Of a stretch of DNA of 64,000 nucleotides, positions 45,315-56,059 are shown piece by piece. The DNA is from UBA9620 sp965220695 (GTDB taxonomy: Bacteria; Acidobacteriota; Vicinamibacteria; Vicinamibacterales; UBA8438). The position numbers and the translations under genes are program-made. Below the pieces are notes generated by a model that was not told the DNA's origin, ran no database searches, and saw only the letters and a program-made list of their open reading frames with translations. The stretch is taken from the NCBI GenBank assembly GCA_965220695.1, contig OZ244838.1, forward strand, positions 3,038,001 through 3,102,000. Reading direction: 5' to 3'. Each line of letters starts with the position of its first letter. Position 1 is the stretch's first letter.

Positions 45315-46457
45315 ATGACTACCCATCGAGCGTTCCAGTCTCTTTGTGTCGTCGTTCTGGTGTGTGGCGTCATGATGGCGGCGGCGCCACAAACGCATGC
45401 GCAGCGCCTGGGCCAGCTCTACGCAGCGGTCACTGATGGGGCCGGACAGCCGGTTGCCAACCTGGTCCCCGAGAGCTTCCGCATCGAGGAGGACGGAGCG
45501 GTCATGACGATCCTCTCCGCCCATGCCGGCACGACCCCGATGAAGATCGCCATTCTGGTGGACAACAGCGAAATGATCACGTCGCTCAACGCCATCCCCT
45601 CGCTGCGCACCGGGTTGACCGAGTTCCTGAACCGGCTGCCCCCGCAGCACGAGGTGGCGCTGTATTCCGTCGGCGGCAGTCCTCTGGAGCTCCTGGGCTT
45701 CACGACCGATCGCGACGCGTTGCGGAACGCCGCCGACGGCGTGTTTCCCACTACGGGCGGCGTCAGGATGATGGAAGGCCTGTTCGATACCTGGGAGCGC
45801 CGCTTCGACCGCACGGAAGCGTGGCCCGTGGTGTTCCTGGTGCTCACGGACGGTCCGGAGACGAGCAGCAACATCAACGAAGACCAGGTCAACGCCTTCG
45901 TCGTCGACCTGATCATGAACGGCGCCACGGTGCATGCGGTGCTCTTGCAGAACCAGCTCGGGGGCCAGGCGGGCGGCTTCCAGACCCAGGCAGCGCCGTT
46001 CCTCGCCGAGACCACGGGCGGTCTGGTCAGGTTGGTCAACACGGCGCCGTTGATGGCCGAGGCGGTGGCCGAGTTCGGCACCCTCATCGGTGACCATTTC
46101 GACGAGATGGTGACCCGCTACCGGATCACCTACGAACGCCCGAGCGATACCCCGGGCGCGCAGGTCCGCGTGGGGGTCATCGGCGGCTTCCAGGTGCGGC
46201 CGTTCGCAGATCGAAAGCTGCTGGATCGCGCCGCGATGCCCCGGATCGTGGAGGGTGAAGCGTTCGTCCGCGTCGAGGAGGGCATGACCTATGCCCAAGT
46301 CGTCGAAATCGTCGGCGCGGAGGGTACGGAAATGGGTCAGTGGACGCTGGCGGGCACCACGACCGTGTTGTATCAGTGGGCCAACCCCGACTCCTCGAAC
46401 ATGAGTGCGATGTTCCAGAACGACGTCTTGATCGGCAAGACCCAGGCCGGACTGTAG
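45315..46457 (+). CDS. Secreted VWFA-related acidobacterial protein
   Basis: A 380-residue exported protein. The signal peptide ends at THAQ. The segment AAVTDGAGQPVANLVPESF then RIEEDG is the hallmark opening of the VWFA-related Acidobacterial domain family. The VWA fold follows (KIAILVDNSEMI, FLVLTDGPETSS), lacking a canonical DxSxS. The last 70 residues (FVRVEEGMTYAQVVEIVGAE then GTEM) resemble a small BLUF/SmpA-like domain absent in its paralogue. No ribosome binding site is visible. Confidence 0.85.
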   Translation: MTTHRAFQSLCVVVLVCGVMMAAAPQTHAQRLGQLYAAVTDGAGQPVANLVPESFRIEEDGAVMTILSAHAGTTPMKIAILVDNSEMITSLNAIPSLRTGLTEFLNRLPPQHEVALYSVGGSPLELLGFTTDRDALRNAADGVFPTTGGVRMMEGLFDTWERRFDRTEAWPVVFLVLTDGPETSSNINEDQVNAFVVDLIMNGATVHAVLLQNQLGGQAGGFQTQAAPFLAETTGGLVRLVNTAPLMAEAVAEFGTLIGDHFDEMVTRYRITYERPSDTPGAQVRVGVIGGFQVRPFADRKLLDRAAMPRIVEGEAFVRVEEGMTYAQVVEIVGAEGTEMGQWTLAGTTTVLYQWANPDSSNMSAMFQNDVLIGKTQAGL

Positions 46458-46480
46458 TACGAGAATCTGCTCACCAGCAG

Positions 46481-46637
46481 AATTCAGCGGGGAGAATACC
46501 TGTAGGGGCAACCCTTGTGGTTGCCCTGTTCGTCAGCCGGGGAGGCGCTGAATTCAGCGGGGGAAGGCTGAATTCAGCGGGGAAGCTCAGAATTCAGCGG
46601 GGATCGAATGCAGCGGGGCTTTTGCCACGGGCTGCTA
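46481..46637. repeat. AATTCAGCGGGG repeats plus palindromic module (copy R6)
   Basis: AATTCAGCGGGG is at 46481-46492, 46551-46562, 46571-46582 and 46591-46602, with AATGCAGCGGGG at 46607-46618. The palindromic module of R1 and R2 is here in reverse (TGTAGGGGCAACCCTTGTGG onward, 46501-46530). The end at 46613-46637 (GGGGCTTTTGCCACGGGCTG) is a further copy of the other module. It separates the two VWFA paralogues. Confidence 0.8.
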
Positions 46638-46657
46638 GACCCGCTCCCCCTGTAAGG

Positions 46658-46663
46658 TAGAAT
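46658..46663 (+). promoter_or_regulatory. Candidate -10 box of the second VWFA gene
   Basis: TAGAAT, six bases, then ATG at 46670. It is the closest to the TATAAT consensus among the host genes with this arrangement. Confidence 0.5.
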
Positions 46664-46669
46664 TGATAC

Positions 46670-47593
46670 ATGCATACTCATCGAGCGATACAGTCTCTGT
46701 GCGTCCTTTTGCTCGTCGTCGTCGCGAGTGCCGCCGCCGCGCAGACGCCTGAGAATCGCCAAGGCCAGATCTTTGTCTCGGTCACCGACCAGACAGGCGC
46801 GCCGGTGCCCGATCTCGAGCCCGGCAGCTTCCAGGTCCAGGAGGATGAGATCGACATGACCATCCTCTCCGCCATACCCGGCACCACCCCGATGAAGATC
46901 GTCATGCTGGTGGACAACAGCGAGATGATCTCGACTGCCAACGGCATCAGCTCGCTGCGCAACGGGTTGATCGGGTTCATGAACGTGCTGCCCCCGCAGC
47001 ACGAGGTGGCGATGTACGCCATCGCCGGCAATCGACGGCTGCTCCAGGACTTCACGACCGATCGCGACGCGTTGCGGAACGCCGCCGACGGGCTGTTCGT
47101 CGGCACGGGCGGCTCCAAGATGCTCGCCGGCTTGACGGAAACGTGGGACCGCGACTTCGACAAGACCGAGGCGTGGCCGGTATTCGTCATGGTGCTCACC
47201 GACGGCCCGGAAACGAGCGGCAACATGAACGAAGACCAGTTCAACCAGTTCACCTACGACCTGATGGTGCACGGCGTCACGGTGCACGCGATCGTGCTGC
47301 AGAGCCAGCTCTCGGGTCAGCAGGGCGGTATACAGACATCGGTGTCGCCGTTCCTCACCCAGAATACGGGCGGTCTGTTCAGGACCATGAACTCAGCGAC
47401 GGCGCTGGTGGATACTCTGGCCGAGTTCGCCACCAAGATGGGTGAACATTTCGACGCCATGGCCCCCCGCTACCGGGTCATCTATGAGCGCCCGACCGAC
47501 ACGCCGGGCGACCGGATTGGCGCCGGCGTCGCGGGCGACTACGACGTAGCCCTGTTCGGAGACCGACGGATGCAGCCGCCGCCAGCGCAGTAG
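46670..47593 (+). CDS. Secreted VWFA-related acidobacterial protein, paralogue
   Basis: A 307-residue exported protein clearly duplicated from the gene before it. The two share the signal region (HRAIQSLCVLLLVV), VSVTDQTGAPVPDLEPGSFQ, ILSAIPGTTPMKIVMLVDNS, LPPQHEVAMYAIAG and TEAWPVFVMVLTDGPETSGN. This copy lacks the extra C-terminal domain. Function unknown; export and a VWA-type binding fold are supported. Confidence 0.85.
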   Translation: MHTHRAIQSLCVLLLVVVASAAAAQTPENRQGQIFVSVTDQTGAPVPDLEPGSFQVQEDEIDMTILSAIPGTTPMKIVMLVDNSEMISTANGISSLRNGLIGFMNVLPPQHEVAMYAIAGNRRLLQDFTTDRDALRNAADGLFVGTGGSKMLAGLTETWDRDFDKTEAWPVFVMVLTDGPETSGNMNEDQFNQFTYDLMVHGVTVHAIVLQSQLSGQQGGIQTSVSPFLTQNTGGLFRTMNSATALVDTLAEFATKMGEHFDAMAPRYRVIYERPTDTPGDRIGAGVAGDYDVALFGDRRMQPPPAQ

Positions 47594-47603
47594 CCGTCAC
47601 TCC

Positions 47604-49235
47604 ATGTCCGAATTGGCGTCCACCGGCGCGCTGGCGCCGGCCTTCTCCCTTGCAGACCCGGGTGGCGCCGCCGTCGACTTCGATGACGACGCGGCGCGCA
47701 CCCTGCTCTTCTTCTTCAAGCGCGACTGCGCCACCTGCCAGTTGACGGCGCCGCTGATCGAACAGATTCACCAGGCGCTCAGGTCCCACGGACTGCGGAC
47801 CGTCGGAGTCTCGCAGGACGACGCGGCAGAGACGAGCCTCGTCGTCGAGCGGCACGGTCTGAGCTTCACGGTCGCGCTGGACCGTGACCTCGACGTGTCG
47901 TCCGACTATGGATTCGACGCGGTGCCGGCAGTCGTCCTGGCCGGGACCGGCCGTGAGGTGCTCTGCAGCATCGAGGGATTCGTCAAGGCGGACCTCCTGG
48001 CGCTGATTGACCGGGCGGCCGAGTGCTGCGGCGCCGCCGCACCGCTCATCGAGGGCATCGACGAGTTGCCGGACCATCGCCCCGGCTGTGCATCGAAAGT
48101 CCATGACCCGGATGTCGCCCGCCGGCGCGCGGTCCGTCGCGGTGCGGCCAGACTGAGCGCGCGGCGGGTGCGCATTCCGATCAGTGACGACCCCTTCGAG
48201 TTCATGGCGTCCCAGGGGCTCGATGACGGTCTGCCCGTGGTGCCGCCGACCGAGGCGCGCGTCCTGGCGATGCTCGAGGGCACCACCCGGGCCGCGTCAG
48301 ACATCGTCGCGCATGTGCCGCCGAACCTGGCGCCGGCAACCGTGGAGAAGATCGCCGTGAACGCCGTGATGTCCGGCTGCCGGCCCGAGTATCTGCCGGT
48401 CGTCATCGCCGCGGCCGAGGCGGCCTGCACCGACGAGTTCAATCTGCACGGCGTCCTGGCGACCACCTATTTCGCCACACCGGTCATTGTCGTCAACGGT
48501 CCGATCCGGCACGAGATCGGTCTCAACTGCGGCCGCAACCTGTTCGGGCAGGGGTTCCGGGCCAACGCGACAATTGGCCGCGCCCTGCAACTGGTCGTGC
48601 GGAACGTCGGCGGGGGCAGACCGGGCGGCGTCGACATGTCCACGCTCGGCCAACCGGGCAAGTTCACCTGCTGCGTCGGCGAGCGTGAGGAAGCGAGCTG
48701 CTGGGAGCCGTTGCACGTCGAGCGGGGCTTCCCGGCCGGCACGAGCACGGTGACCCTGTTCGCCGGCGAGGCGCCCAGAGCCATCCGGGACCAGCTCTCC
48801 CGCACCGCGCGGTCGCTCGGTGCGAGCATGGGCCTGTGCCTGGACGCCATGGCGCATCCGAAACTCCACGGGATGGGCGAGGTGCTGCTGGTGGTCAGCC
48901 CGGAGCATGCCCGGACGTTCGAACGGGACGGCTACACCAAGGCGGATCTGCGCGCCCGGATCCAGGAGACGACCGCGCGCCCGCTGCGCGAGCTGCTGCC
49001 GAACGACGAGTGCCGGAAGGGCATGGCGCCGGGCGCCGTCCCCAGGGAGCTGCTCGGCGAGGACGGCCGTCCGACCGCCGCGGGACTCGATACCGCGCTG
49101 CCGAAGTTCCGGTGCAACGAAGACATCCTCATCATGGTCGGCGGCGGCACGGCCGGCAAGTTCTCGGCGTTTCTTGGCGGCTGGGCCAGCGGGACCGCCG
49201 GCTCGATGGCGGTGACACGGGCAATCTGCTCGTGA
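47604..49235 (+). CDS. Redoxin domain fused to an uncharacterised UGSC-associated domain
   Basis: A 543-residue fusion, probably cytoplasmic (no signal peptide). Residues 1-135 are a peroxiredoxin/thioredoxin-like fold with the redox pair CATC (Cys42, Cys45) in FFFKRDCATCQLTAPL. A linker follows. From about residue 195 there is a long domain: DDPFEFMASQGLDDGLPVVP, TVEKIAVNAVMSGCRPEYLP, GRNLFGQGFRANATIGRALQ, LGQPGKFTCCVGE and ILIMVGGGTAGKFSAFLGGW. I do not know its activity. The UGSC selenoprotein gene follows 73 bases later on the same strand, and a functional redox link is likely. Confidence 0.7.
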   Translation: MSELASTGALAPAFSLADPGGAAVDFDDDAARTLLFFFKRDCATCQLTAPLIEQIHQALRSHGLRTVGVSQDDAAETSLVVERHGLSFTVALDRDLDVSSDYGFDAVPAVVLAGTGREVLCSIEGFVKADLLALIDRAAECCGAAAPLIEGIDELPDHRPGCASKVHDPDVARRRAVRRGAARLSARRVRIPISDDPFEFMASQGLDDGLPVVPPTEARVLAMLEGTTRAASDIVAHVPPNLAPATVEKIAVNAVMSGCRPEYLPVVIAAAEAACTDEFNLHGVLATTYFATPVIVVNGPIRHEIGLNCGRNLFGQGFRANATIGRALQLVVRNVGGGRPGGVDMSTLGQPGKFTCCVGEREEASCWEPLHVERGFPAGTSTVTLFAGEAPRAIRDQLSRTARSLGASMGLCLDAMAHPKLHGMGEVLLVVSPEHARTFERDGYTKADLRARIQETTARPLRELLPNDECRKGMAPGAVPRELLGEDGRPTAAGLDTALPKFRCNEDILIMVGGGTAGKFSAFLGGWASGTAGSMAVTRAICS

Positions 49236-49308
49236 CTGCGGCCGGCGCCCGGCCGGCGGCGCTACGGTCGAGCACCGACTTGGTGATACAGTCCCACGGT
49301 CAGGATTC

Positions 49309-49860
49309 ATGACAGACCGAATGACCGAGTCCATCGTCATTCTGGATCCCACCGACGAACAGGCGCCCATCGGACGCCGGCTCGCTGCGCGGCCCGCAGC
49401 GCTGGCCGGGACGCTGGGCATCGTCGACATCGCGAAGCCGCGCGGCGACGTGTTCCTCGACGAAGTCGCCCGCCTGCTGGCCGGCCGGTTCCCAGACCTC
49501 GACATCATCCGGTTGCGCAAGCCGACCTATACGAAACCGGCGCCGGCCGACGTGCGAGAGGAGGTCGGTGCGCGCTGTCAGGCGGTGATCCAGGCGCTGG
49601 CCGATTGAGGGTCCTGCACGTCGTGCAGTGTGCACGACCTGGTCGACTACGAGGCGCGCGGCATCCCGTCCGTGATGGTCGCCTCGTCCGAATTCGTCCA
49701 TGCCGCCGAGATCCAGGCGGCCGCGCTTGGCATGCCGGACCTGGCCGCGCAGTCGGTGTTCGTGCCCCACCCGATTCAGGACGCCACCGATGACGAGATG
49801 CGGGGCAAGGCCCGTCACGCACTCGAGGCGATCGTGGCGGCGCTGACCGCTCAGCGCTGA
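49309..49860 (+). CDS. UGSC-family selenoprotein (in-frame UGA as selenocysteine)
   Basis: The frame 49309-49605 (SIVILDPTDEQ, RLRKPTYTKPAPADVREEVG, AVIQALAD) reaches TGA at 49606-49608. It then continues in the same frame to 49860: GSCTSCSVHDLVDYEARGIP, SVMVASSEFVHAAEIQAAAL, VPHPIQD. Reading the TGA as selenocysteine gives D-U-G-S-C-T-S-C at residue 100. This is the UGSC motif of the selenoprotein family of that name, in which other members have Cys. Both halves belong to one family of about 180 residues. A perfect hairpin 12 bases after the UGA fits a bacterial SECIS element. The motif suggests thiol/selenol redox or hydrolytic chemistry; the substrate is unknown. It lies between the redoxin fusion and a solute symporter. 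Confidence 0.88.
49620..49638 (+). promoter_or_regulatory. Candidate bacterial SECIS element
   Basis: GTCGTGCA (49620-49627), loop GTG (49628-49630) and TGCACGAC (49631-49638) form a perfect eight-base stem inside the coding region. The loop is 20-22 bases after the UGA and starts with G, as expected for SelB recognition in bacteria. Confidence 0.75.
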
Positions 49861-49884
49861 CGACAGGGTCGGAGACCCCGGCTG

Positions 49885-51441
49885 ATGGATGCCATCGCGC
49901 TGACGACCATCGTCGTCTATCTCGTGGCGGCGACCGCCGCGGGCAGCCTCATGGCGCGCCGCGCCAGCAACTCCGCCAGTTGGGCGGTCGCCGGCGGAGG
50001 CATGTCCACCACGCTGATCGCCGTCGGCATCGCCGGCACCCGCATCGGCGGCGCCGGGACCTACGGCGTCGCCGGCGACGTCATCAGCGGCGGGGTCTGG
50101 AACCTGTGGTGGTACGGCATCAACGCGTTCCTGGCCCTGGCGATCGTCGGTCTGTTCTTCGGCATCTACTTCCGGCGCTTCAAGCTGCAGACGGTCGGTG
50201 AGCTGTTCACGATCCGCTTCCGGCATCGGCGGTGCCAATGGCTGACGAGCCTGTGCGTGCAGACCGAGTACGCCATCGTCAACCTCATCGAGGCCTACGT
50301 CATCGGCGTCATCCTCAGCACCCTGACACCGCTGCCGATGCTGGGCGGAGTCCTGGTGGCGGCGATCATCTTCGCGACCTATGTCTCGCTCGGCGGGCTG
50401 TGGGGCACGGCGGTCACCAACCTCATCCACTGCACCGTGGTGCTCGTCGGGCTGGCGACGGTCGGGCTGATGGGCATCGGCCAACTGGGCGGGTGGGACC
50501 AGGTCACGGATACGATCGGCGGCCACCTCGCGGCAGCGTCGCGGGATGAGGTCGCCTGGTGGGGCTTCGCCGGCGCCGGCTGGCTGCCGGTCTTCGGCAT
50601 GTTCTTTTCGGCCGCGGTGCACACGCCGGCCGCCTCGGTGTACACCAACTACTCGACCGCGGCCAGGTCCGAGCGTCAGATCGCACCGGCATTTCTGCTG
50701 GCGGGACTGATCGCCGCGGCGATGCCGATCCTGGCGGGTCTGATCGGCGTACTGACCGCCGCCCGCTACGGCCTCGACACCGGACTCGGCGGATACCGAA
50801 ATCTGACGACGCTGGCGTCGGAGATCAACCCGTTCGTCGGCGGCATCGCCCTGGCCGCCGTCCTGGCAGCCGTCATCTCCTCCGGCGGCCCGATTCTGCT
50901 GTCGAGCGCGACGATGTTCGTGCGCGACTGGTTGCCGTTCACGCGAAATTATTCGTCCGAGCAGCGGCTCAAGGCATATCGCATCACGACGACCATCTAC
51001 GCCTTCGCCGCCGCCGGCGCCGCCTGGCTGGTCGCCACCTACACCACCATCTCGATCCTCGACCTGCTGCTCTTCGGGTTCGCCATGGTGGTGCCGCCCG
51101 CCGTGGCGCTCGGATATCTCGTGTACTGGCCGCGGACCACCGAGCAGGGCGCCTACTGGGGTATGGCGAGCGGGTATGCATCCGGATTGATCTGGTTCGC
51201 GCTGATCAAGATCGCGCTGGCCGCCGGGTTCGCCGCGCCCGAGGGATCCGGTGTCCTGCGAGAGATTCTCGTGTACTGTTTCACGGTCGGCGGAGAGGGC
51301 ATCGACCCTTCGTATCTGACGTTCTTCGTCCCGCTGTTCGTCGTGCCCCTCGTGTCGTCGTTGACCGGCCAGGACGGCGTCCGCGAGGACTTCTACGCAA
51401 TGCTCTCGGGTGACAAACCGGTAGAAGAGGAGTTGATTTAG
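49885..51441 (+). CDS. Sodium:solute symporter family protein
   Basis: A 518-residue inner-membrane protein with about thirteen helices. The N-terminus (TTIVVYLVAATAAGSLMARR then ASNSASWAVAGGGM) and GTRIGGAGTYGVAGD match the SSS family, whose members couple Na+ to uptake of sugars, amino acids, carboxylates or similar. The substrate cannot be told. It is part of a tight run: the selenoprotein lies 24 bases upstream and the FadB-like gene begins directly after its stop, suggesting shared catabolic use. Confidence 0.9.
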   Translation: MDAIALTTIVVYLVAATAAGSLMARRASNSASWAVAGGGMSTTLIAVGIAGTRIGGAGTYGVAGDVISGGVWNLWWYGINAFLALAIVGLFFGIYFRRFKLQTVGELFTIRFRHRRCQWLTSLCVQTEYAIVNLIEAYVIGVILSTLTPLPMLGGVLVAAIIFATYVSLGGLWGTAVTNLIHCTVVLVGLATVGLMGIGQLGGWDQVTDTIGGHLAAASRDEVAWWGFAGAGWLPVFGMFFSAAVHTPAASVYTNYSTAARSERQIAPAFLLAGLIAAAMPILAGLIGVLTAARYGLDTGLGGYRNLTTLASEINPFVGGIALAAVLAAVISSGGPILLSSATMFVRDWLPFTRNYSSEQRLKAYRITTTIYAFAAAGAAWLVATYTTISILDLLLFGFAMVVPPAVALGYLVYWPRTTEQGAYWGMASGYASGLIWFALIKIALAAGFAAPEGSGVLREILVYCFTVGGEGIDPSYLTFFVPLFVVPLVSSLTGQDGVREDFYAMLSGDKPVEEELI

Positions 51442-53563
<2,122 letters not shown>

Positions 53564-53714
53564 CCGCACTCATGACGCCGATTGTGCCGGCGATCTCGAC
53601 TGACTTCTTCCGGTGGCTTCCCGCACTGATCTTCGACATCGCGCCTCCCTTCGGTAACAGGAAGTGTGAGGCAACGACGCTCGCCCGGTAGCAGATTGGC
53701 GGGAGGCAATGCGG

Positions 53715-53720
53715 TAAACT
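53715..53720 (+). promoter_or_regulatory. Candidate -10 box of the 53727 gene
   Basis: TAAACT, six bases, then ATG. It is identical in hexamer and spacing to the box at 45303. Confidence 0.45.
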
Positions 53721-53726
53721 CGCATC

Positions 53727-53948
53727 ATGAAGTCGGTCGCCTCCGTCCTCCGCATGCGCACCGCCGCCGAGATCCGGCGCATGTCCCCGGCCGAGCGTGT
53801 GGAGTTGGCGTTATGTCTCGGCGACGAGGCCATCGAATCGTTCCGTGCCACCCGCGGCCTCGACCGGCGGACCGCGATTCGGCTGCTCGAACGGCGCCGG
53901 CAGGCGACCCGCCGGCCCAGCGCATGCCTCGACCGGATTATCGGGTGA
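53727..53948 (+). CDS. Small conserved-looking protein of unknown function
   Basis: A 73-residue helical protein: MKSVASVLRMRTAAEIRRMS, PAERVELALCLGDEAIESFR, then TRGLDRRTAIRLLERRRQAT. It resembles small acidobacterial proteins found beside toxin-like or nucleotidyltransferase genes, but I cannot assign a function. Its end overlaps the start (GTG at 53946) of a short broken frame. Confidence 0.5.
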   Translation: MKSVASVLRMRTAAEIRRMSPAERVELALCLGDEAIESFRATRGLDRRTAIRLLERRRQATRRPSACLDRIIG

Positions 53949-54059
53949 GCCTGCTCGACCGCGTCGCCCTCGATCGCCGAGGTCTCCGCCGATATCGTCG
54001 ACCTGCCGGCGCACTGCCACGATCTGTGGGAACGGATACTGACCGAAGATTCCGCCTGA
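53946..54059 (+). pseudogene. Short frameshifted ORF downstream of the 73-aa gene
   Basis: The GTG at 53946 overlaps the previous stop and reads VSLLDRVA. One frame over, the sequence continues SIAEVSADIVDLPAHCHDLW and ERILTEDSA to a stop at 54057-54059. The two pieces join smoothly if one or two bases were lost near 53970. It is probably a small companion gene, now broken or mis-sequenced. Confidence 0.4.
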
Positions 54060-54266
54060 AGAACGTGGAGGTCGTGGCTACCCGACCGTCTCGGCTGTCC
54101 GCATCTGCGTCGCACGGCAAAGTCCGCACGAACCTCGGCGAGACCCGCGATTAACCGGAAGTTTCAGAGTCTTTCGGGTCCTCAATCGGGTTGAAGTGCT
54201 TCAATGGTAGGAGTTTAGCGGCACGGAGGGGGCGTGTTGTGGTGCAAAGTGTAGCCACTAATAGTG

Positions 54267-54295
54267 TTGCAATTTCGTCTGATAATGCCTATAAT
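54267..54295 (+). promoter_or_regulatory. Consensus-like transposase promoter, leaderless
   Basis: TTGCAA (54267-54272), a 17-base spacer, and TATAAT (54290-54295) form a near-ideal sigma-70 promoter. The ATG is six bases after the -10 box, so transcription would begin at or next to it. Confidence 0.7.
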
Positions 54296-54301
54296 TGATG
54301 A

Positions 54302-56059
54302 ATGCCAAAGAGATCAGGCGCCGTTCACGTGGCCACCACGACCCGGCGCTACCGAGACAAGACCTACCGCAACCATCTGCTCCGACGCACCTACCGCGAA
54401 GACGGCAAGGTCAAGCACGAGACGCTCGGCAACATCTCCCACCTGCCCGACCCGGTCATCGATCTGATTCGTCGCGCGCTCAAGGGCGAGACGTTCGTCA
54501 ACCCCGACAACGCGTTCGACTGCGTCCGCAGTCTGCCCCACGGCCACATCGCCGCCGTGCTCGGCACCCTCAAGCAACTCGGACTGCACACGCTGATCGC
54601 CCGAAACGCCAGCCGCGTCCGCGACCTCGTCCTCGCCCTGATCGTCGCCCGCGTCATCGATGCGCAGTCCAAGCTGGCCACCGCCCGCGCCCTGGCGCCC
54701 GAAAGCGCCGTCTCCACCCTGGGCCAGGTGCTCGGGCTCGGCGCCGTCGACCAGCATGAGCTCTACGCCGCCATGGACTGGCTCGTGCAGCAGCAGGCGG
54801 CCATCGAGCAACGTCTGGCCAAGCGGCACCTGCAGGAAAACACGCTGGTGCTCTACGACCTGACCTCCAGTTACTTGGAGGGAACCCACTGCCCGCTGGC
54901 CCAGCGCGGGTACAGCCGCGACGGCAAGCCGGGCACGTTGCAGATCGTCTTCGGTCTGTTGTGCACGGCCGAGGGTTGTCCGCTTGCCGTCGAGGTCTTC
55001 GAGGGCTCGACGTCCGACCCGAAGACGGTGGCTTGCCAGGTAGAGAAGATCCGCACCCGCTTCGGTCTGCAGCGCGTCGTACTGGTGGGCGACCGGGGCA
55101 TGCTGACCGCGGCGCGCATCCGCAAGGACCTGGCGGGCGTGGACGGCCTGCGCTGGATCACCACGCTGCGCGCGCCGATGATCCGCAAACTGCTGGCCGC
55201 CGGCACGGTGACGCCGTCGTTGTTCGACGAGCGGGACCTCGCCGAGGTCACCAGCGAAGCGTTTCCCGGCGAACGGCTGATCGTGTGCCGCAATCCCCTG
55301 CTGGCCGCCCAACGGCAGCGCAAGCGGCAGGAGTTGCTGGCGGCCACCGAGGAGGACCTGGCGCCGATCGCGGCGGCGACAACGCGTAAGAATCGGCCGC
55401 TACGGGGGGCGGCCGAGATCGGTCTGCGCGTCGGGAAGGTCATCAACCGGCACAAGGTCGCCAAGCACTTCGTGACCACGATCACCGACGACACGTTCAC
55501 GTTCCACCGGGACGACGAGCGGATCGCGACCGAGCAGCAACTCGACGGGCTCTACATCGTCCGCTCGAACGTCGAGCCGGAGCAGTTCGACGCGGCGCAG
55601 ACGGTGCGGGCCTACAAGAACCTGTCCAAGGTGGAGCGGGCGTTTCGGAGCCTCAAGTCGGTGGACCTGAAAGTGCGGCCCATCCATCACCGGCGACCCG
55701 ACCGGGTGCGGGCGCACATCTTGCTCTGCATGCTGGCCTACTGGGTCGAGTGGCACATGCGGCAGGCCCTGGCGCCGCTGCTGTTCGACGACCACGACCC
55801 GGCGGCCGCCGAGCAGCAGCGCCGCTCCGTCGTGGAACCCGCGAAGCGCTCGCCTGCGGCGTTGGCCAAGGCCGGCCGCAAACGGACCGACGACCACCTG
55901 CCGGTGCACAGCTTTCGGACGCTGCTCGCCGACCTGGGCACGCTGACCGCCAACACCATGCAGGTCACCGAGGGCGGCGCCACGTTCAAGCTGCAGACAC
56001 AGCCCACGCCGATGCAGCAACGCTGCTTCGAGCTCTTGGGGGTGACGCCTCGATTGTAG
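54302..56059 (+). CDS. IS1634-family transposase
   Basis: A 585-residue DDE transposase. The N-terminus (RRYRDKTYRNHLLRRTYRED, then GKVKHETLGNISHLPD) is typical of IS1634-type enzymes. Likely catalytic residues are Asp186 (YDLTSSYLEG), Asp264 (VGDRGML) and Glu445 (KVERAFRSLK). The C-terminus ends LLADLGTLTANTMQV and LQTQPTPMQQRCFELLGVTP, which is also found as a fragment near 63.3 kb. The reading frame is intact, so the element may be active. Confidence 0.93.
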   Translation: MPKRSGAVHVATTTRRYRDKTYRNHLLRRTYREDGKVKHETLGNISHLPDPVIDLIRRALKGETFVNPDNAFDCVRSLPHGHIAAVLGTLKQLGLHTLIARNASRVRDLVLALIVARVIDAQSKLATARALAPESAVSTLGQVLGLGAVDQHELYAAMDWLVQQQAAIEQRLAKRHLQENTLVLYDLTSSYLEGTHCPLAQRGYSRDGKPGTLQIVFGLLCTAEGCPLAVEVFEGSTSDPKTVACQVEKIRTRFGLQRVVLVGDRGMLTAARIRKDLAGVDGLRWITTLRAPMIRKLLAAGTVTPSLFDERDLAEVTSEAFPGERLIVCRNPLLAAQRQRKRQELLAATEEDLAPIAAATTRKNRPLRGAAEIGLRVGKVINRHKVAKHFVTTITDDTFTFHRDDERIATEQQLDGLYIVRSNVEPEQFDAAQTVRAYKNLSKVERAFRSLKSVDLKVRPIHHRRPDRVRAHILLCMLAYWVEWHMRQALAPLLFDDHDPAAAEQQRRSVVEPAKRSPAALAKAGRKRTDDHLPVHSFRTLLADLGTLTANTMQVTEGGATFKLQTQPTPMQQRCFELLGVTPRL

